In this document: piece after piece, positions 49,101 to 60,099 of the stretch | How positions within the stretch are numbered: position 1 is the stretch's first letter | How the letters are laid out: each line of letters starts with the position of its first letter | The notes under the pieces: generated by a model | The model's input: only the letters and a program-made list of their open reading frames with translations | Databases searched by the model: none | Told to the model about the DNA's origin: nothing | NCBI GenBank assembly: GCA_008921705.1 | Contig: VFFE01007645.1 | Location: 1,235,853 to 1,299,852 of the forward strand | Length of the DNA stretch: 64,000 nt | Source: Burhinus oedicnemus | Taxonomy: Eukaryota > Chordata > Aves > Charadriiformes > Burhinidae | Direction: 5' to 3' | Made by a program: the position numbers and the translations under genes

Positions 49101-50359
49101 CTGGATGAGGAGGGCAGAGCTAAGCCTTGAGGCTCTGTGCCCCCCCAGTCCAACTGCATTCATCTGCGAGCAAGGCTGGGAGCAAAGGCATAGGCACAAT
49201 TTATTTACCATTCTCCTGGGAGCATCAGGTAGTGTGCAGGGAACAGGAGGAGTCTTCTCCTCCCCATCCTACAGCAGATGAGGATCCCTCCCAGGGGTTA
49301 CCGGCTCAAGCACTTAGTGGGACAACGGCTCAACCCACCTCCCATTGCAGTCCCATCAGCTCCCTCATCCAGCATTTCGGGCCAAGGAGGGAGCCAGCTG
49401 CTGTAGAAGAGTCCTGTTGCCTTCACTGATGAGGGCATGGGATGAGGCTCCATCTCTACTCATCTCAGAGGAGGAGAAGAAGAGATGGGAATGTCAGGAA
49501 AAGATAGGGTCCTGACAAATCCCACAGAAAGCTGGGAAAAGTAAGGAAAGGGGAGTTGGACAGGTGTTCTGACACTTTGCCTGGATCTGCCCAGCTCCTG
49601 TGCTGCTTAAGGAACGAGCATTTTAGAAGCTTGTTCACACATGGTGCTCTGAAAAGAAGTCGTGTTTACGTATCTGAGCGACTTTGTAAAAATGCAGGGG
49701 GGAGGGGAGAGTCTTCACTTGTCTGGGGAGAGCCGTGCAGTCCCACGTCAATGCAGCCGCAGCAGAGCCTGCACCCAGAAAGGGCCAAAGACTCCCCAAG
49801 GAACCGCGCTGAGGTCCCTCAGAGCAAGGGCAACCTAAAAAGTGCAGCATTTGGCACCTGGGATTCAAAACCAGAAGTCTAGAAAGTGTTGGAAGAGCAT
49901 CCCTCAGACATAGAAAGAGCGGGTATCTGGGAATAATTTATCCTGTGTGCAGTAGGGAATGGGAGAAGAGCAGGGATTAGAGGATGACATGACATTCGTA
50001 TCTGATATTGCTCTCCAAGTGAAGAAATGATCCACTCTTGAGAATCATCCTCTCCCAGAAGCTCAGAACTGGAAGAACTTTCTTATGTTGTATATTTGAT
50101 GTGTAAAGTGGTGGCTGCCCTGTCATTTCCAGTCATGTATCTGGCTGGAATTTTCCAGGTAACCTCACCCACCAGCCCTCCTCTGCTTCTTAGAAAAATA
50201 TTTGTTCAACAGATATTTTAGCACGTAGCTGGTACTTGCAAGGCTTTGAGTAAGAAGACACTCGTAGCTACTGCACAGGGATCTGATTTCTCCTTTGTGC
50301 ATCTGCTAGGCTCTGCACAAAACAATTATGGGGATTCTTCTCCGTTCAGAGCCTTGGGC
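46141..50359. other. Intergenic DNA between the convergent P450-B and P450-C genes
   Basis: This interval receives the 3' ends of both flanking genes. AATAAA on the plus strand near 47416 could end P450-B transcripts, and TTTATT near 49200 (AATAAA on minus) could end P450-C. No P450 exon relic or other recognisable gene was seen. Open frames such as 47186-47575 (minus) lack any familiar motif. Confidence 0.5.
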
Positions 50360-53300
50360 TTATTGGCGTGGCACAGCGCAGGCACACTGTGGATGGGGTC
50401 TCATGGTGAATCCAGCTTCTGCAGTCGTGTCCAGCTCAGATTCTTTGACTCCATGTGGAGGCTTAAAAGTAAATTTCTGGATCAGGCCTGTGAAGAAGAT
50501 GAAGAGCTCCATCGTGGCAAGACTTTCGCCAATGCAGTTCCTCCGCCCTGCAATGCCAAAAGCATGGCTGTTGGTGGAGAGACTGGGTAAAGTGGTGGCT
50601 CAGTCCGACACCTCTTCCCTACTACTTGGTAGCAACAGTGTGAGGGACAGTATAGGCCTCAGAAATGCAAAATAGCATGGCGTGATATTCAGCAGCCATG
50701 ACAGTTCATTTCCTTCAGGCATTCGAACGGGGGCTGTTTCACTCTGAGCCTGCAAGGAACTGATCTGGGACACCCTAGAAACCAGCCTTCCCAAGGCAGA
50801 GGGAAGGTTGAACGCTTGCTTGAAGGCATTGAGTCTTCTGCAGGTCCCAGTGGTGTCTTTAAACACCAGGACCCGGTATGGGCTGAGGGGCTGTTTGTAA
50901 ATCATCAAAACCCAGGGCAGGTATTTCTAAACCATTCCCACCACTGACGTCTGTGCTATTCCCAACGGAGGCTTGGATCCTGCCACTTGGCTAATGTCTT
51001 CTGAGGGGCACTGGGAACGCGGCGTCCCGCGCAGGATGAAACACTTGTGTTACCTGTGGAGAAGGGCAGGAATGCTTTCTTCTTTATGAAGTTCCCATCT
51101 GCATCAAGGAAATGGTTGGGATTGAACTCGTCTGGTGTCTCCCATTGTGTTTTATCCAGCAGCACGGAGGTGAGCAGAGGAATCACTGTCGTTCCCTGCA
51201 GCACAACCACACTCTGCTTTAGCATGTGTGGACGTAGCAAACTTCTGGCTTTCGCCATTCCCTTTGGGCTATGTCTGGAAGCAAACTCCTACCTCTGAAG
51301 AACTAATTTCTGGGCTTGTACATGACCATATGACCCTTAGTTAGTGTGGATACCCAATTCCCTGGAATTACTGACTAATATGTGATTAAACAACAATGGT
51401 TGTTGGCTGTTCCTGAGTTATGAAGCAGAAGAAAGACGTGGACCAGGCTTCCTTCCTGCCCAGCTGCTCTCTGTTTGGCTCAAGTAGGCAACGAGACAAT
51501 GCCGTGGTACTCCAGAGGCAGAACGGCTCTACAGGGCATGAATGGCAATGGAGAGTGAAGAGAACAAGGAACAGACTCCAGATTACGAGTTATGGGAAAT
51601 GGGAAGTTGTGTGCACAACCCTGAAGTCACACCGCCATCGATCGGGGCACAGGGGAGATGGGGGATTAGGGAACTGGCTCTTCCCCACCAAAAGCCCTGT
51701 GCTTCAAGCTCCCCTGGCCCCTTGTGACATTTTGCCCTGTGGGTCACTGCTGTGCCGCACCCCCCTCTTCGTCTGGAGAGCAGCAAGTACCTTGGGGATG
51801 AAGTAGCCTTTAAAGTGCGTATCAACAGAGGTGCACCGTGGAACGTGTGGCAGAAGGGTGACAAATCTCTGCACCTCATGGATCACCGCGTTGGTAAATG
51901 GCATTTTTTTCCGGTCCTCAAAGGTAGGCAAGCAGTCAGGGCCAAGAACTCGGTCAATCTCTGCGTGCACCTTTTCTGGAGGGCAAAAGAAAGGCATAAA
52001 GTGAGTTTCCCGCAGTGGTAAAGCACCTCCAGGTCCCAGCTTGTGATGACTGGCGGTTGGACTACCCCAGGCAGGAGGTTGCCCAGCCTGGGGGAGCAGA
52101 GAGAGGACAACCCCTCAGATCCTTTGGTCCTGAATGGCAGCATACCATGCTTGGACAGAGGTGGACAGGTTCCAGGTGCTCAGATTTTACAGGTGGGCAG
52201 CACTTATGGAGTCACTGCACCCTACGAAAGAAAAGCAAACCCATAAAGGTGTCTTACTTTGAATCTCGGGGTACTTCATCAGCAGCAGGATGGCCCATTG
52301 CAATGTCGTGGATGTTGTCTCAGTGCCGGCCATGAGCAGGTCGAGCGCAGAGGCCAATACGTTCGCATCATGAAAAAGCGTGTTGCTTTTATTTTGCTCC
52401 TTCAGAGAAATAAAAAGAAAAAAATCACACTGCTGTTAGCACGGAAAGAGGGAACTAGGACAAGTAACCTCGTCTTTGGAGACATACAGCGGGATGCATG
52501 TGAATTACAAGTGCTCAGATGCACTGCACTGACATACAGAAATGCTTGTTTTCAGCAGAAATATTTTCACACTTGAGATTTTGCCCTCCCAAAATGAACT
52601 AATTGGACTAATTCATTGATTTTTCCAACATCACATGACATTTATCTGCTCTGGGTAGTGGTAATCTGATTGACTCAGGACTTCCATCCCCTGCCTGTGG
52701 ATCCCGAGAAGGTGGAAAATTGACGAGAGGTGCAGGACGGTGCCTTCCCAGCCAGCTGGAATTTGTCTAGGTGTGTGCCAGGCCCTCCTAGGAGCCACAG
52801 GGAAGCCATGAAGGCCCAGGACACCACCAGCACATCAACTCTGCTGTCCCTGCTTCGTGCTGCTGCTGGGAACCTCGCCTGCTCCTGTGTGCAGCAGCTG
52901 AGGCGCTCGCACATGGCATCGATCCCAAGTACCCGTCCTGCCCACCACCCCTCTCAAGTACGCGGATGCGAACGCTTGGAGAAAAAGGGCAAATACGGAC
53001 TGATCGTTCCGTGCCATACTCCCACACTATCATTCCCGTTGGTAAATCCACTGCGCGGGAGCTGGTGATGTGTTTGCACAAAGGCAACAGGAACTTCTGC
53101 ATCTCTGCAACTGGGAATCTGTTGCCTCTTCCCGTGCCCGCAGGGAGGGATGCGTCTGCCTGGAGCGCGTTGGGAAAACGACATCACTCCAGCAAGGGGG
53201 GGACCGCAACTAACACCTGAGGACAAGTTTTACACGTTCATGCAACGCGCTCCAGTTAATTATTTCTTGCTTTTCCTGCAGTATTTAACATATTACAATA

Positions 53301-56300
53301 GGAGGATGTTTACCCCAAATTTAAATATTTTCATATAGACCGTAGCAGAGTGTGTTCATTAGACAAGCAACACAGAGCATCTCTGTGTAAGATACTGCAC
53401 TGGGAATCGTCATATTGTTAAAATACCTCTTGTTTGAATACCAATGCGTCAATGTAGCTCTTCAGGTTGTTTTTATTAATACTTTCTTTGCTTTCCTTGA
53501 TGCACTTCTTTAAGATCACAGACACCTCTTCTACTTTTTTCAGTATCATCTTGTGAGGTTTGAGGAGAAATCCAAGGAATGGGTAGAAATTAAATAACTA
53601 AAAAGGAAAAAAAAAATCACAGAAAAAAGATTAAATTCACCCATTACCTTGTAAAACTCAAGTATCATAATGGAGAAATCATTTACGTGAGGAACCAAAT
53701 GACATGTGATTGGAATCTCTCTTTTTTGGTAACTAAAAAATTTTAACGTATAAAAATGCCTCCTCTTATTAAAAGTTCTCTACAGAAATGAATGGAGCCT
53801 ATCAGACTTGTCTAGACAGAGCCTATAAGCACAAATTTAAAAAAATACAATTAAGGGAAAGCGATAGTAAACTCACGAAACAATGAAATTACATTTTAAA
53901 AGGGGTAATAAAGCAAAAAGATAAAGCATTACACATTACGCAAAGAAAACTCCAAATGTTTAGCAAGCCAAAATACTTATGTTTTAAAGTTGTTAGATCA
54001 TAATTTTTAACTTTCACATGAATTATAAATCAATTACACTGAGTTCTCAAGCATCGTTAAGTTTCACAGCACAATAAAGAGTTGCATTTTATGTGCAGGG
54101 GGGTTACTTACACCATTCCTCAATGTTATAAATAAACTGGCTGCAGAATAAGATTCACAAATCCCTTGCTCTCGCTAACTGGTTGGAATTTTTGTTGTTT
54201 TCTGCAGAACCTAAACCTGCCGTAGAGATTAAAATAAAAGGGATGTTGTACTATTGTAAATTGTAAGTATTGTAAATAGTTCTCCTTCAGGAAATAAATC
54301 CATCAGCATTTTCTTTTTTTTTTTTTTAACAGCTTTTTGGATTACTTTCAATATTACCCTAAGTAACTAATACTCTATTTGTTGTGATGGAGGATTAAGT
54401 TTAACAGGAGCTCTTGGCTCAGGTGAGAGCCTCTTACTTGGAATATTCTTTTTATGCAGCTCCGTTGAGCAGGTATTGATGCAATGTCACGACAGGCGAT
54501 ACGAGAGGTCTGTCTATAATGTCTGCAGCTCTGTACTTTCTACTACTGCTCTGTAATTTCACTAGTTTCTTAAATCGTAGCATGAGACCAAAACCTAGTA
54601 ACCCTCAAATACACACGTAATTGTCCCTAAGACAAGAGGTTACTTTTGGGACGTTCACACGGCATTCAGCAGAAAATAACTGCAATGATTCTGGCTATTT
54701 TCCTTTGTACATGCACAAATAAAGTCATTATTTCACTAATTTTACCACTGGTGTGTTTTTAAAGAAACAAACTCTGGCCAAGCCCTCCAAGAGGCACCTG
54801 ATTCTTCCCTGTCTCTTCCACCTGAACCTTCTATGGACCAAAAATACTAGAGAGGGGGAGATGCTGGCATTTTGTGCTTTATTTGGGGTACTGCTGGACA
54901 AATACTGACAAAAAAGCAAAAAACAGATAAGCAGGGTCCTTCTGAACCCCCTGTCAAAAGCGCTACAAACATCCTTAAGATGTGTTCCAGGAACATTTTC
55001 CTGCAGTTACTGTAAAACACCAAAGACAGAAGGTTGCGCAGGTCCCAGTCCTACATTAGGGTCTGTTTCTTCATGGGAGACTACAACTTGCCCCAAACCG
55101 TAAAGTTCGCAAAATAATGTGACTAAAAATAATAACATAAAGGGCAGAGTCTATAGCACTTCTGTGGATTTCCACTGGTGCTCCTGGGCACTGCCCACCC
55201 CATGTCCCACCACACTGGAAGGCTCAGTTTTTGCACCTTCTGGATGTAGAAGAATCAAGCACATCCCTTCTGCTGGCAAGGTGACATCAGCATCTCAGCC
55301 CAGTGCCACCAAGGGATGTTGGACCTCCTTCGCAAGAGGATTTCATGAAGAAACAAAAACCCCAAAGAATCTTGTCCCTGCCTGTGGCAGGGGGTTTGGA
55401 ACAGATGATCTTTAAAGGTCCCTTCCAACCCAAACCATTCTATGGTTCTTACATTTCAGCACCCTGAAGATTCTGCAAAACCATTCAGTAATAGTAAGTC
55501 AGGTTGACCTACCAACTCTGATGAGATACTGAAGCGTCGTGGCACAGACGGCAACTTACATGCAAGAATGGAGAGCCAAGAAGGTGCATCACTTCATCTA
55601 TGAGTCTTAACAGAGTGAGATACGTTGGGTCTTCATAATCAAACCTTCTCCCAAAGAGAATAGCAAAGGTGATATTGGTGGGGGCCATATTCAAAAATCG
55701 TAATTGGAAAGGTCCACCTAGAAATGAACGAAATCATAACTGTATTGGTCACTCCTGGAGCAACCCAGGGGGCTTCACAGTGGCTTTATAAAGCAGCATG
55801 AAACACTCAATGCCATCTCCAGCTCACCTTTGAAGGATTTGATCAACTCAATGAGAAAGTGAAGCTCCTCAAGCATCCTTTCTTCTCCAAGATGCTTCCC
55901 CATGCCGAGATCCCGCATGGTGGCTATGGTGAACCGCCGTGTCGTCTTCCAGAGCTCTTGAGATGAAAAGAACACACCTACGGAGGGATTTCATGCCCTG
56001 TTTGCCAAGGCAGTATGGGATTTTCTCAGAAAGACCACAAGCACAGCCAGGGAGCGCAGGTATTTTTCAGTCTGGTGGAGCCTGCTTGGGAGAGGGCTGG
56101 GGGGCTCTGTGGGGGGCTGGCTTGGGAAAGCACGGCCCCAGGTAGGCTCAGGAGGGCAGGAGGCAATATTTTAAACAGTCGGGTGCTGTTCACACAAAAG
56201 CTCTGGGTTTGGCTTGTTTATAGCTTTGTCTCTTTGCGGCCATACGCAGTAAAAAGCTCTGTGCATGGTATTTGTCTCGGGCTGACTTGTTTTTCCCGAG

Positions 56301-59300
56301 AAAAATGACCCAGCTGTTTCAGAGAGCAAGGCTAGGAGCAGACGACACCGCTCCGTCCCCGTCATGAACAGGACAAACGCTTTCACTGAACAACTTGCGT
56401 TTTAGAGGATGAACTGTACACTGTGCAGGGCTCGAGGAGGGGGGCAGGGAGGCACCTTTGCTTACAGCTGGGGAATACCCCCCCGAGCTGGCTCACCCAT
56501 CTGCCAAAAAAATGCTCAGCCAAGAGGGCACAGAGGTGTTTGGGTACAATTCCGAAGTCCTGCCCTCCCAGGAGGGCTTCCAGGGCTGAACATAGTCTAC
56601 CTCTTCATACGGAGGTTGGGAAAGTAGCGCAGCGTACCCTTCCTCACATGGGGCCTCACTCTTAAAAACAAGATTAAAAAAAAAACCCACACGCTGTATG
56701 CATTATATACATATTAGGTCACCAAATCTTTTCCTTTCAGCCCTGGATTATTCCCTTCATTGTATTTCAATGTCTAGTCTTGGGCAATGTATTACTTTTT
56801 AACATGCAGTTCAGAAACATGCCAAAAATCTGTTTACAGAAGTAATTGTTTGAGGTACAAATAGCCCGTGCTATTGCACTCCCGCCAGTTCTTGCAGCCT
56901 TTATCATGAGTCATGCATGATCCACGCTTTGTCTGAACTCCCAGTAACTGGAGAAAAGAGATTGCATAAGGACCTCAGCCTTCACGCTGCGAAAAATAAT
57001 TTCCTTCCCTCTCTGCTGAAAAAAACCCCAACTTTGAAATGTGACCCAAGTGCCACTAAAAGCAAGAAACTGATAAGGCAAATGAGAACCCCAGAAGTAC
57101 TTTTCTTGAGAAAACAAACAACTGCCCCCAAGCCCCACAAAATGTAGCCCTCAATGATAAGGACACAGATCGAGACTCTTAAATATTGTGACAATTGAAA
57201 CAACACGTTTGAGAAACAGCACAGCAAGGACATCCTTATCTTTTCAACCTGCCAGTACCGTTTCCATGTTGGATGTGATAGAATATGGGTATAGCTGGTC
57301 TGTCCGCAAACACATCCGCCGTGTTCAGAAGGGCATCCTTCACTGCCTCGTAGCCAGTCAACACCACCACCCTTTGAAATCCCAAATGGACGGTGAACAC
57401 GGGGCCATATTTCTCTGAAATCTAGAGGGAGAGAAAAACCAGAGCATGGAAGTCATCGGTGGGAGCGGCATGTCCTGCTGGGGCGGCTGAAGAGTTGCCT
57501 TCCCTCCTCCTTCTGTGGCCAGAGGGCTGGAGGGATGCCAGAGATAAAGCCCTGAGAGACTTCAATTAAAGAGGAACCAAAGCAAATAAACACTGGTCTG
57601 TTTAACCCAACAGCTTCCGTAAAACTACTGTTTTTCTGAGCTGGTTGGACTCAGGTTGGCCCAGTGAGTTAAAGAAGCAAAAGGTAACAAGACACTTTGA
57701 AGACCACCAGCAGCATAAAAGCATCACCAAGATCTGCCAGACAGCTGTGGAGCAACTGCTGGCTGGGCAGGCTGTGGCGCTACCGTCCACCACGAGGGGA
57801 TGGAAGAGCAGAGGTGTCCTCATTTATTATAAAAAGTTAAATAAAAGCTTCATTGTAACTAATGCAAAGAGGTACATAATGTGATTCACCGGTACATGAT
57901 GTGATTCACCAAGGATGGATGGATGAAGGCATAAGAAACGATTGCTCTTTCAACTTGCCTTAGGAAATTACCACAATACCACACTCTACTTTTTATTCCT
58001 GCTGCACTGTAGTTTTCAAGCCACAGCACAGCAGGGCTTTATAGCGAGATCTGAGATACTGGGTAGCAGGAGCTCTCGGGAGGCTCACAAACATGGTCCT
58101 GCCAGGCCTTACAAGGAATTAAGACTTGACTGAGAACAAGGGATTTGGAACTGCCTAAAGCTATCGTGAGATCGATCCTGGTGTCCCATAAAAGGAGACC
58201 AGTTCTGGCAATGTAAACCAGAGAAGGCTCCAAAGCTTAGTAACCCCTCCTGCGGTACCAAAGTGACCAGGTAGCCCAGGCAGAGTCTAATCTGTGCTTC
58301 AGCAATACAGCCAGAGTTGGCTTATTTAGGAAAAAAAAACCCCAAAAACCAGTCCACAGGACACTGATTTCAATCATTTGTTCAAAACAGTGTTTCAGCC
58401 GCCGCATCACCTACCGTACAACTTGCATGGGGAAATCCTTTAGGGCTTCTCCTTTTTGGGGAGGATTTTCTACTCCAGGTCATTTGTTTGCCAATACCTT
58501 AAAAGTCTTCTGGCAAGTCAGCTTTCAGATCCTTACTGCAGCTCCGCAAGCCCAGGATAAATTCTCATCCCACCCGTTGCTGCAGCCTGGGAGACCCTCT
58601 CGCCGTCTTCTGCCCCTTTGCAGTCAGGGCAGAGCAGACTTCGTCTGCTCTGCCCTGACTGCAAAGGGGCAGAAGACGGCGAGAGGGTCCTCCAGGCTGC
58701 AACCACAGACCCCTTTCCCAGTTGGTTTCAGCAGTAGACCCCCTTTCCCAGTTGGCTTCTTGATGCGACAGTTCAATGGGTGGAAAGCGGGCACTGGTGT
58801 GGCCAACGTGCTCAGTACCTTCCCCTGAGTCTGTGCTTCACCAAGATGCTATCACCTTGCTCCTGCATCCTCAGGTCACCTCCTTTCCAGCCTCTGCTTT
58901 GCTTATTCTTCCCAGCACGTCCATGCATCACCCCAAAAAGCCTTCTCCTCTACCCTCCTCTGCCGAAGGAATTCTGGTTTTGCCAGAAACGGGAACCACA
59001 GTCCAAACCGTATCCCAGCTGCCAAGCTCTGGGCGTTGAGTCCACTGCGAGCTGGCTGGCGTACGATGAAGATGCATCTCCGCAGGCATCTTGGAGGCCC
59101 CTCACATGGCACAGCGATGAGAGACGGGGAAAGCCAGCTCCTCTTCCCTACAGGGTGCTAAGCAGGACAGAGGGCTGCCGGCAGCCTGATGTTAACAGGC
59201 TTGGTGTGAGGTGCAGGATATTCACACCCCATGTCCTGACACGGGGAATGCCTGCTGAGCCACATTTTGGCTCTGAGAGACTAAATACATTGAAATTTCC

Positions 59301-60039
59301 ACACACACCCCCTTTTTTTTCTTTTGGAAGACAGATGCCAGGCAACTGTGATTCCTACGGAGAACCTTGTCTTGCGCAAGTCCAAGCCATTCACTGTTTC
59401 AAATGATTTCTCCTCCATCTCTTCTTCGGGCTGTGCTGTGTTAATTCTCATCCTCATGAAAAATTGGCAACATGAATAAGAAATACAAGCTATTTTGGCA
59501 ATGACAATTAAGCATCCATCATTCAATTTGGCTACGTGGACACTGAAATATTTTAAAGTATTTCACAACACAAGGAAGATGCCAAAATTTAGGTCCATCG
59601 GTCCGATCTGATGCAGATACTCCTAGTTTTCAATGTGCGAGTAGTTCTCACGTAAGCACCGCTCACATTTATCATCACCCTCTGCAGAGTTGGGATTTAA
59701 CAGTTTCCTTGGTCATTCTGAAAGCTTTAAAACATCACGGTTTTTTGAAAACGCGTCTGGCACCGAAAATCATCTCAGAACTGTCACCAGAGGAGGATTT
59801 TAAATAGGTACGTGCTGACATTCAACACCCGAGAAACACGGGACGTTTGTTCTTACCTTCATCAGTGACTTGTCTTGTCTTCTGATGTCCAGCAAATGCA
59901 GGTTGCCTATGATGGGAAGGGGAAACGGACCGGGAGGCAAATTTAAAGCTGATTGCTTAAAAACCTTTAAAACATAGAGCGCAGCTGCTAAAAGCAACGC
60001 GCAGGCCCCGCAGATGAAGAGGAGGGTGAAGGCAGCCAT
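50360..60039 (-). CDS. CYP2W1-like: Cytochrome P450 family 2, CYP2W-like (P450-C), 9 exons, inverted
   Basis: Predicted ER-anchored monooxygenase, paralogue of P450-B in opposite orientation. Exons on minus: 60039-59857, 57421-57259, 55977-55828, 55717-55560, 53597-53427, 52399-52258, 51975-51791, 51195-51054, 50547-50360; total 1482 bp, 493 aa, all GT-AG and in frame. The open frame extends past the ATG only to a GTG, so MAAFTLLFIC is taken as the start; its context AACATGG is favourable and its length fits the short CYP2W1 N-terminus. Visible motifs are an anchor (about 4-24), PPGP 35-38, WKTTRRF, AGTETT 299-304, ExxR E356-R359, and haem motif F429-C436-G438. The segments APTNITFA, LFGRRFDY and DRVLGP resemble human CYP2W1 even more than P450-B does. 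Exon 5 is 171 bp, one codon shorter than in A and B (ends KQE instead of KQQE). Intron 1 holds a large perfect hairpin. Confidence 0.93.
55370..55450 (+). mobile_element. CR1 LINE 3' tail fragment in P450-C intron 4
   Basis: About 80 bp: CCTGTGGCAGGGGGTTTGGA, ATGATCTTTAAAGGTCCCTT, then CCAACCCAAACCATTCTATGG ending in the CR1-type TTCTATGGTTCT. This is the 3' end only, sense on plus, lying about 110 bp from exon 4 of P450-C. Confidence 0.9.
57871..57910. repeat. Two-copy 20-bp tandem duplication in P450-C intron 1
   Basis: GGTACATAATGTGATTCACC is followed immediately by a copy with one change (ATAATG to ATGATG), upstream of a short GGAT-rich stretch. Confidence 0.9.
58581..58701. repeat. Long inverted repeat: 59-bp stem, 3-nt loop
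   Basis: Left arm 58581-58639 and right arm 58643-58701 are reverse complements around the loop TTC (58640-58642). The inner 47 bp (58593-58639 against 58643-58689) pair without a mismatch. Positions 58592 and 58591 are mismatched against 58690 and 58691, then ten more base pairs follow. It lies in intron 1 of P450-C, far from splice sites. It may be a template-switch (fold-back) duplication, a small palindromic element, or an assembly or library fold-back artefact. Confidence 0.95.
58695..58766. repeat. Short imperfect tandem repeat beside the hairpin
   Basis: The segment AGACCCCTTTCCCAGTTGGTTTC is followed by AGACCCCCTTTCCCAGTTGGCTTC, a period of about 30 bp. It starts directly after the right arm of the hairpin, so this spot has suffered more than one local duplication. 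Confidence 0.7.
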
Positions 60040-60080
60040 GTTTTGGTGGAGCTCGCCTTTCTGGAAAGCCACCGAGACAC

Positions 60081-60087
60081 CTTTATG
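60081..60087 (-). promoter_or_regulatory. TATA-like element of P450-C
   Basis: CATAAAGG on the minus strand lies 42-48 bp upstream of the P450-C ATG, matching the position and right flank of the clear TATAAAGGG box of P450-A. It is a weaker match to consensus, so this is tentative. Confidence 0.35.
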
Positions 60088-60099
60088 AGAACGCTCGCA

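Noticed and set aside
60040..60072. Eleven-residue N-terminal extension of P450-C
   Set aside because: The extension would begin with GTG, not a normal eukaryotic start; the ATG at 60039 has good context and the expected length.
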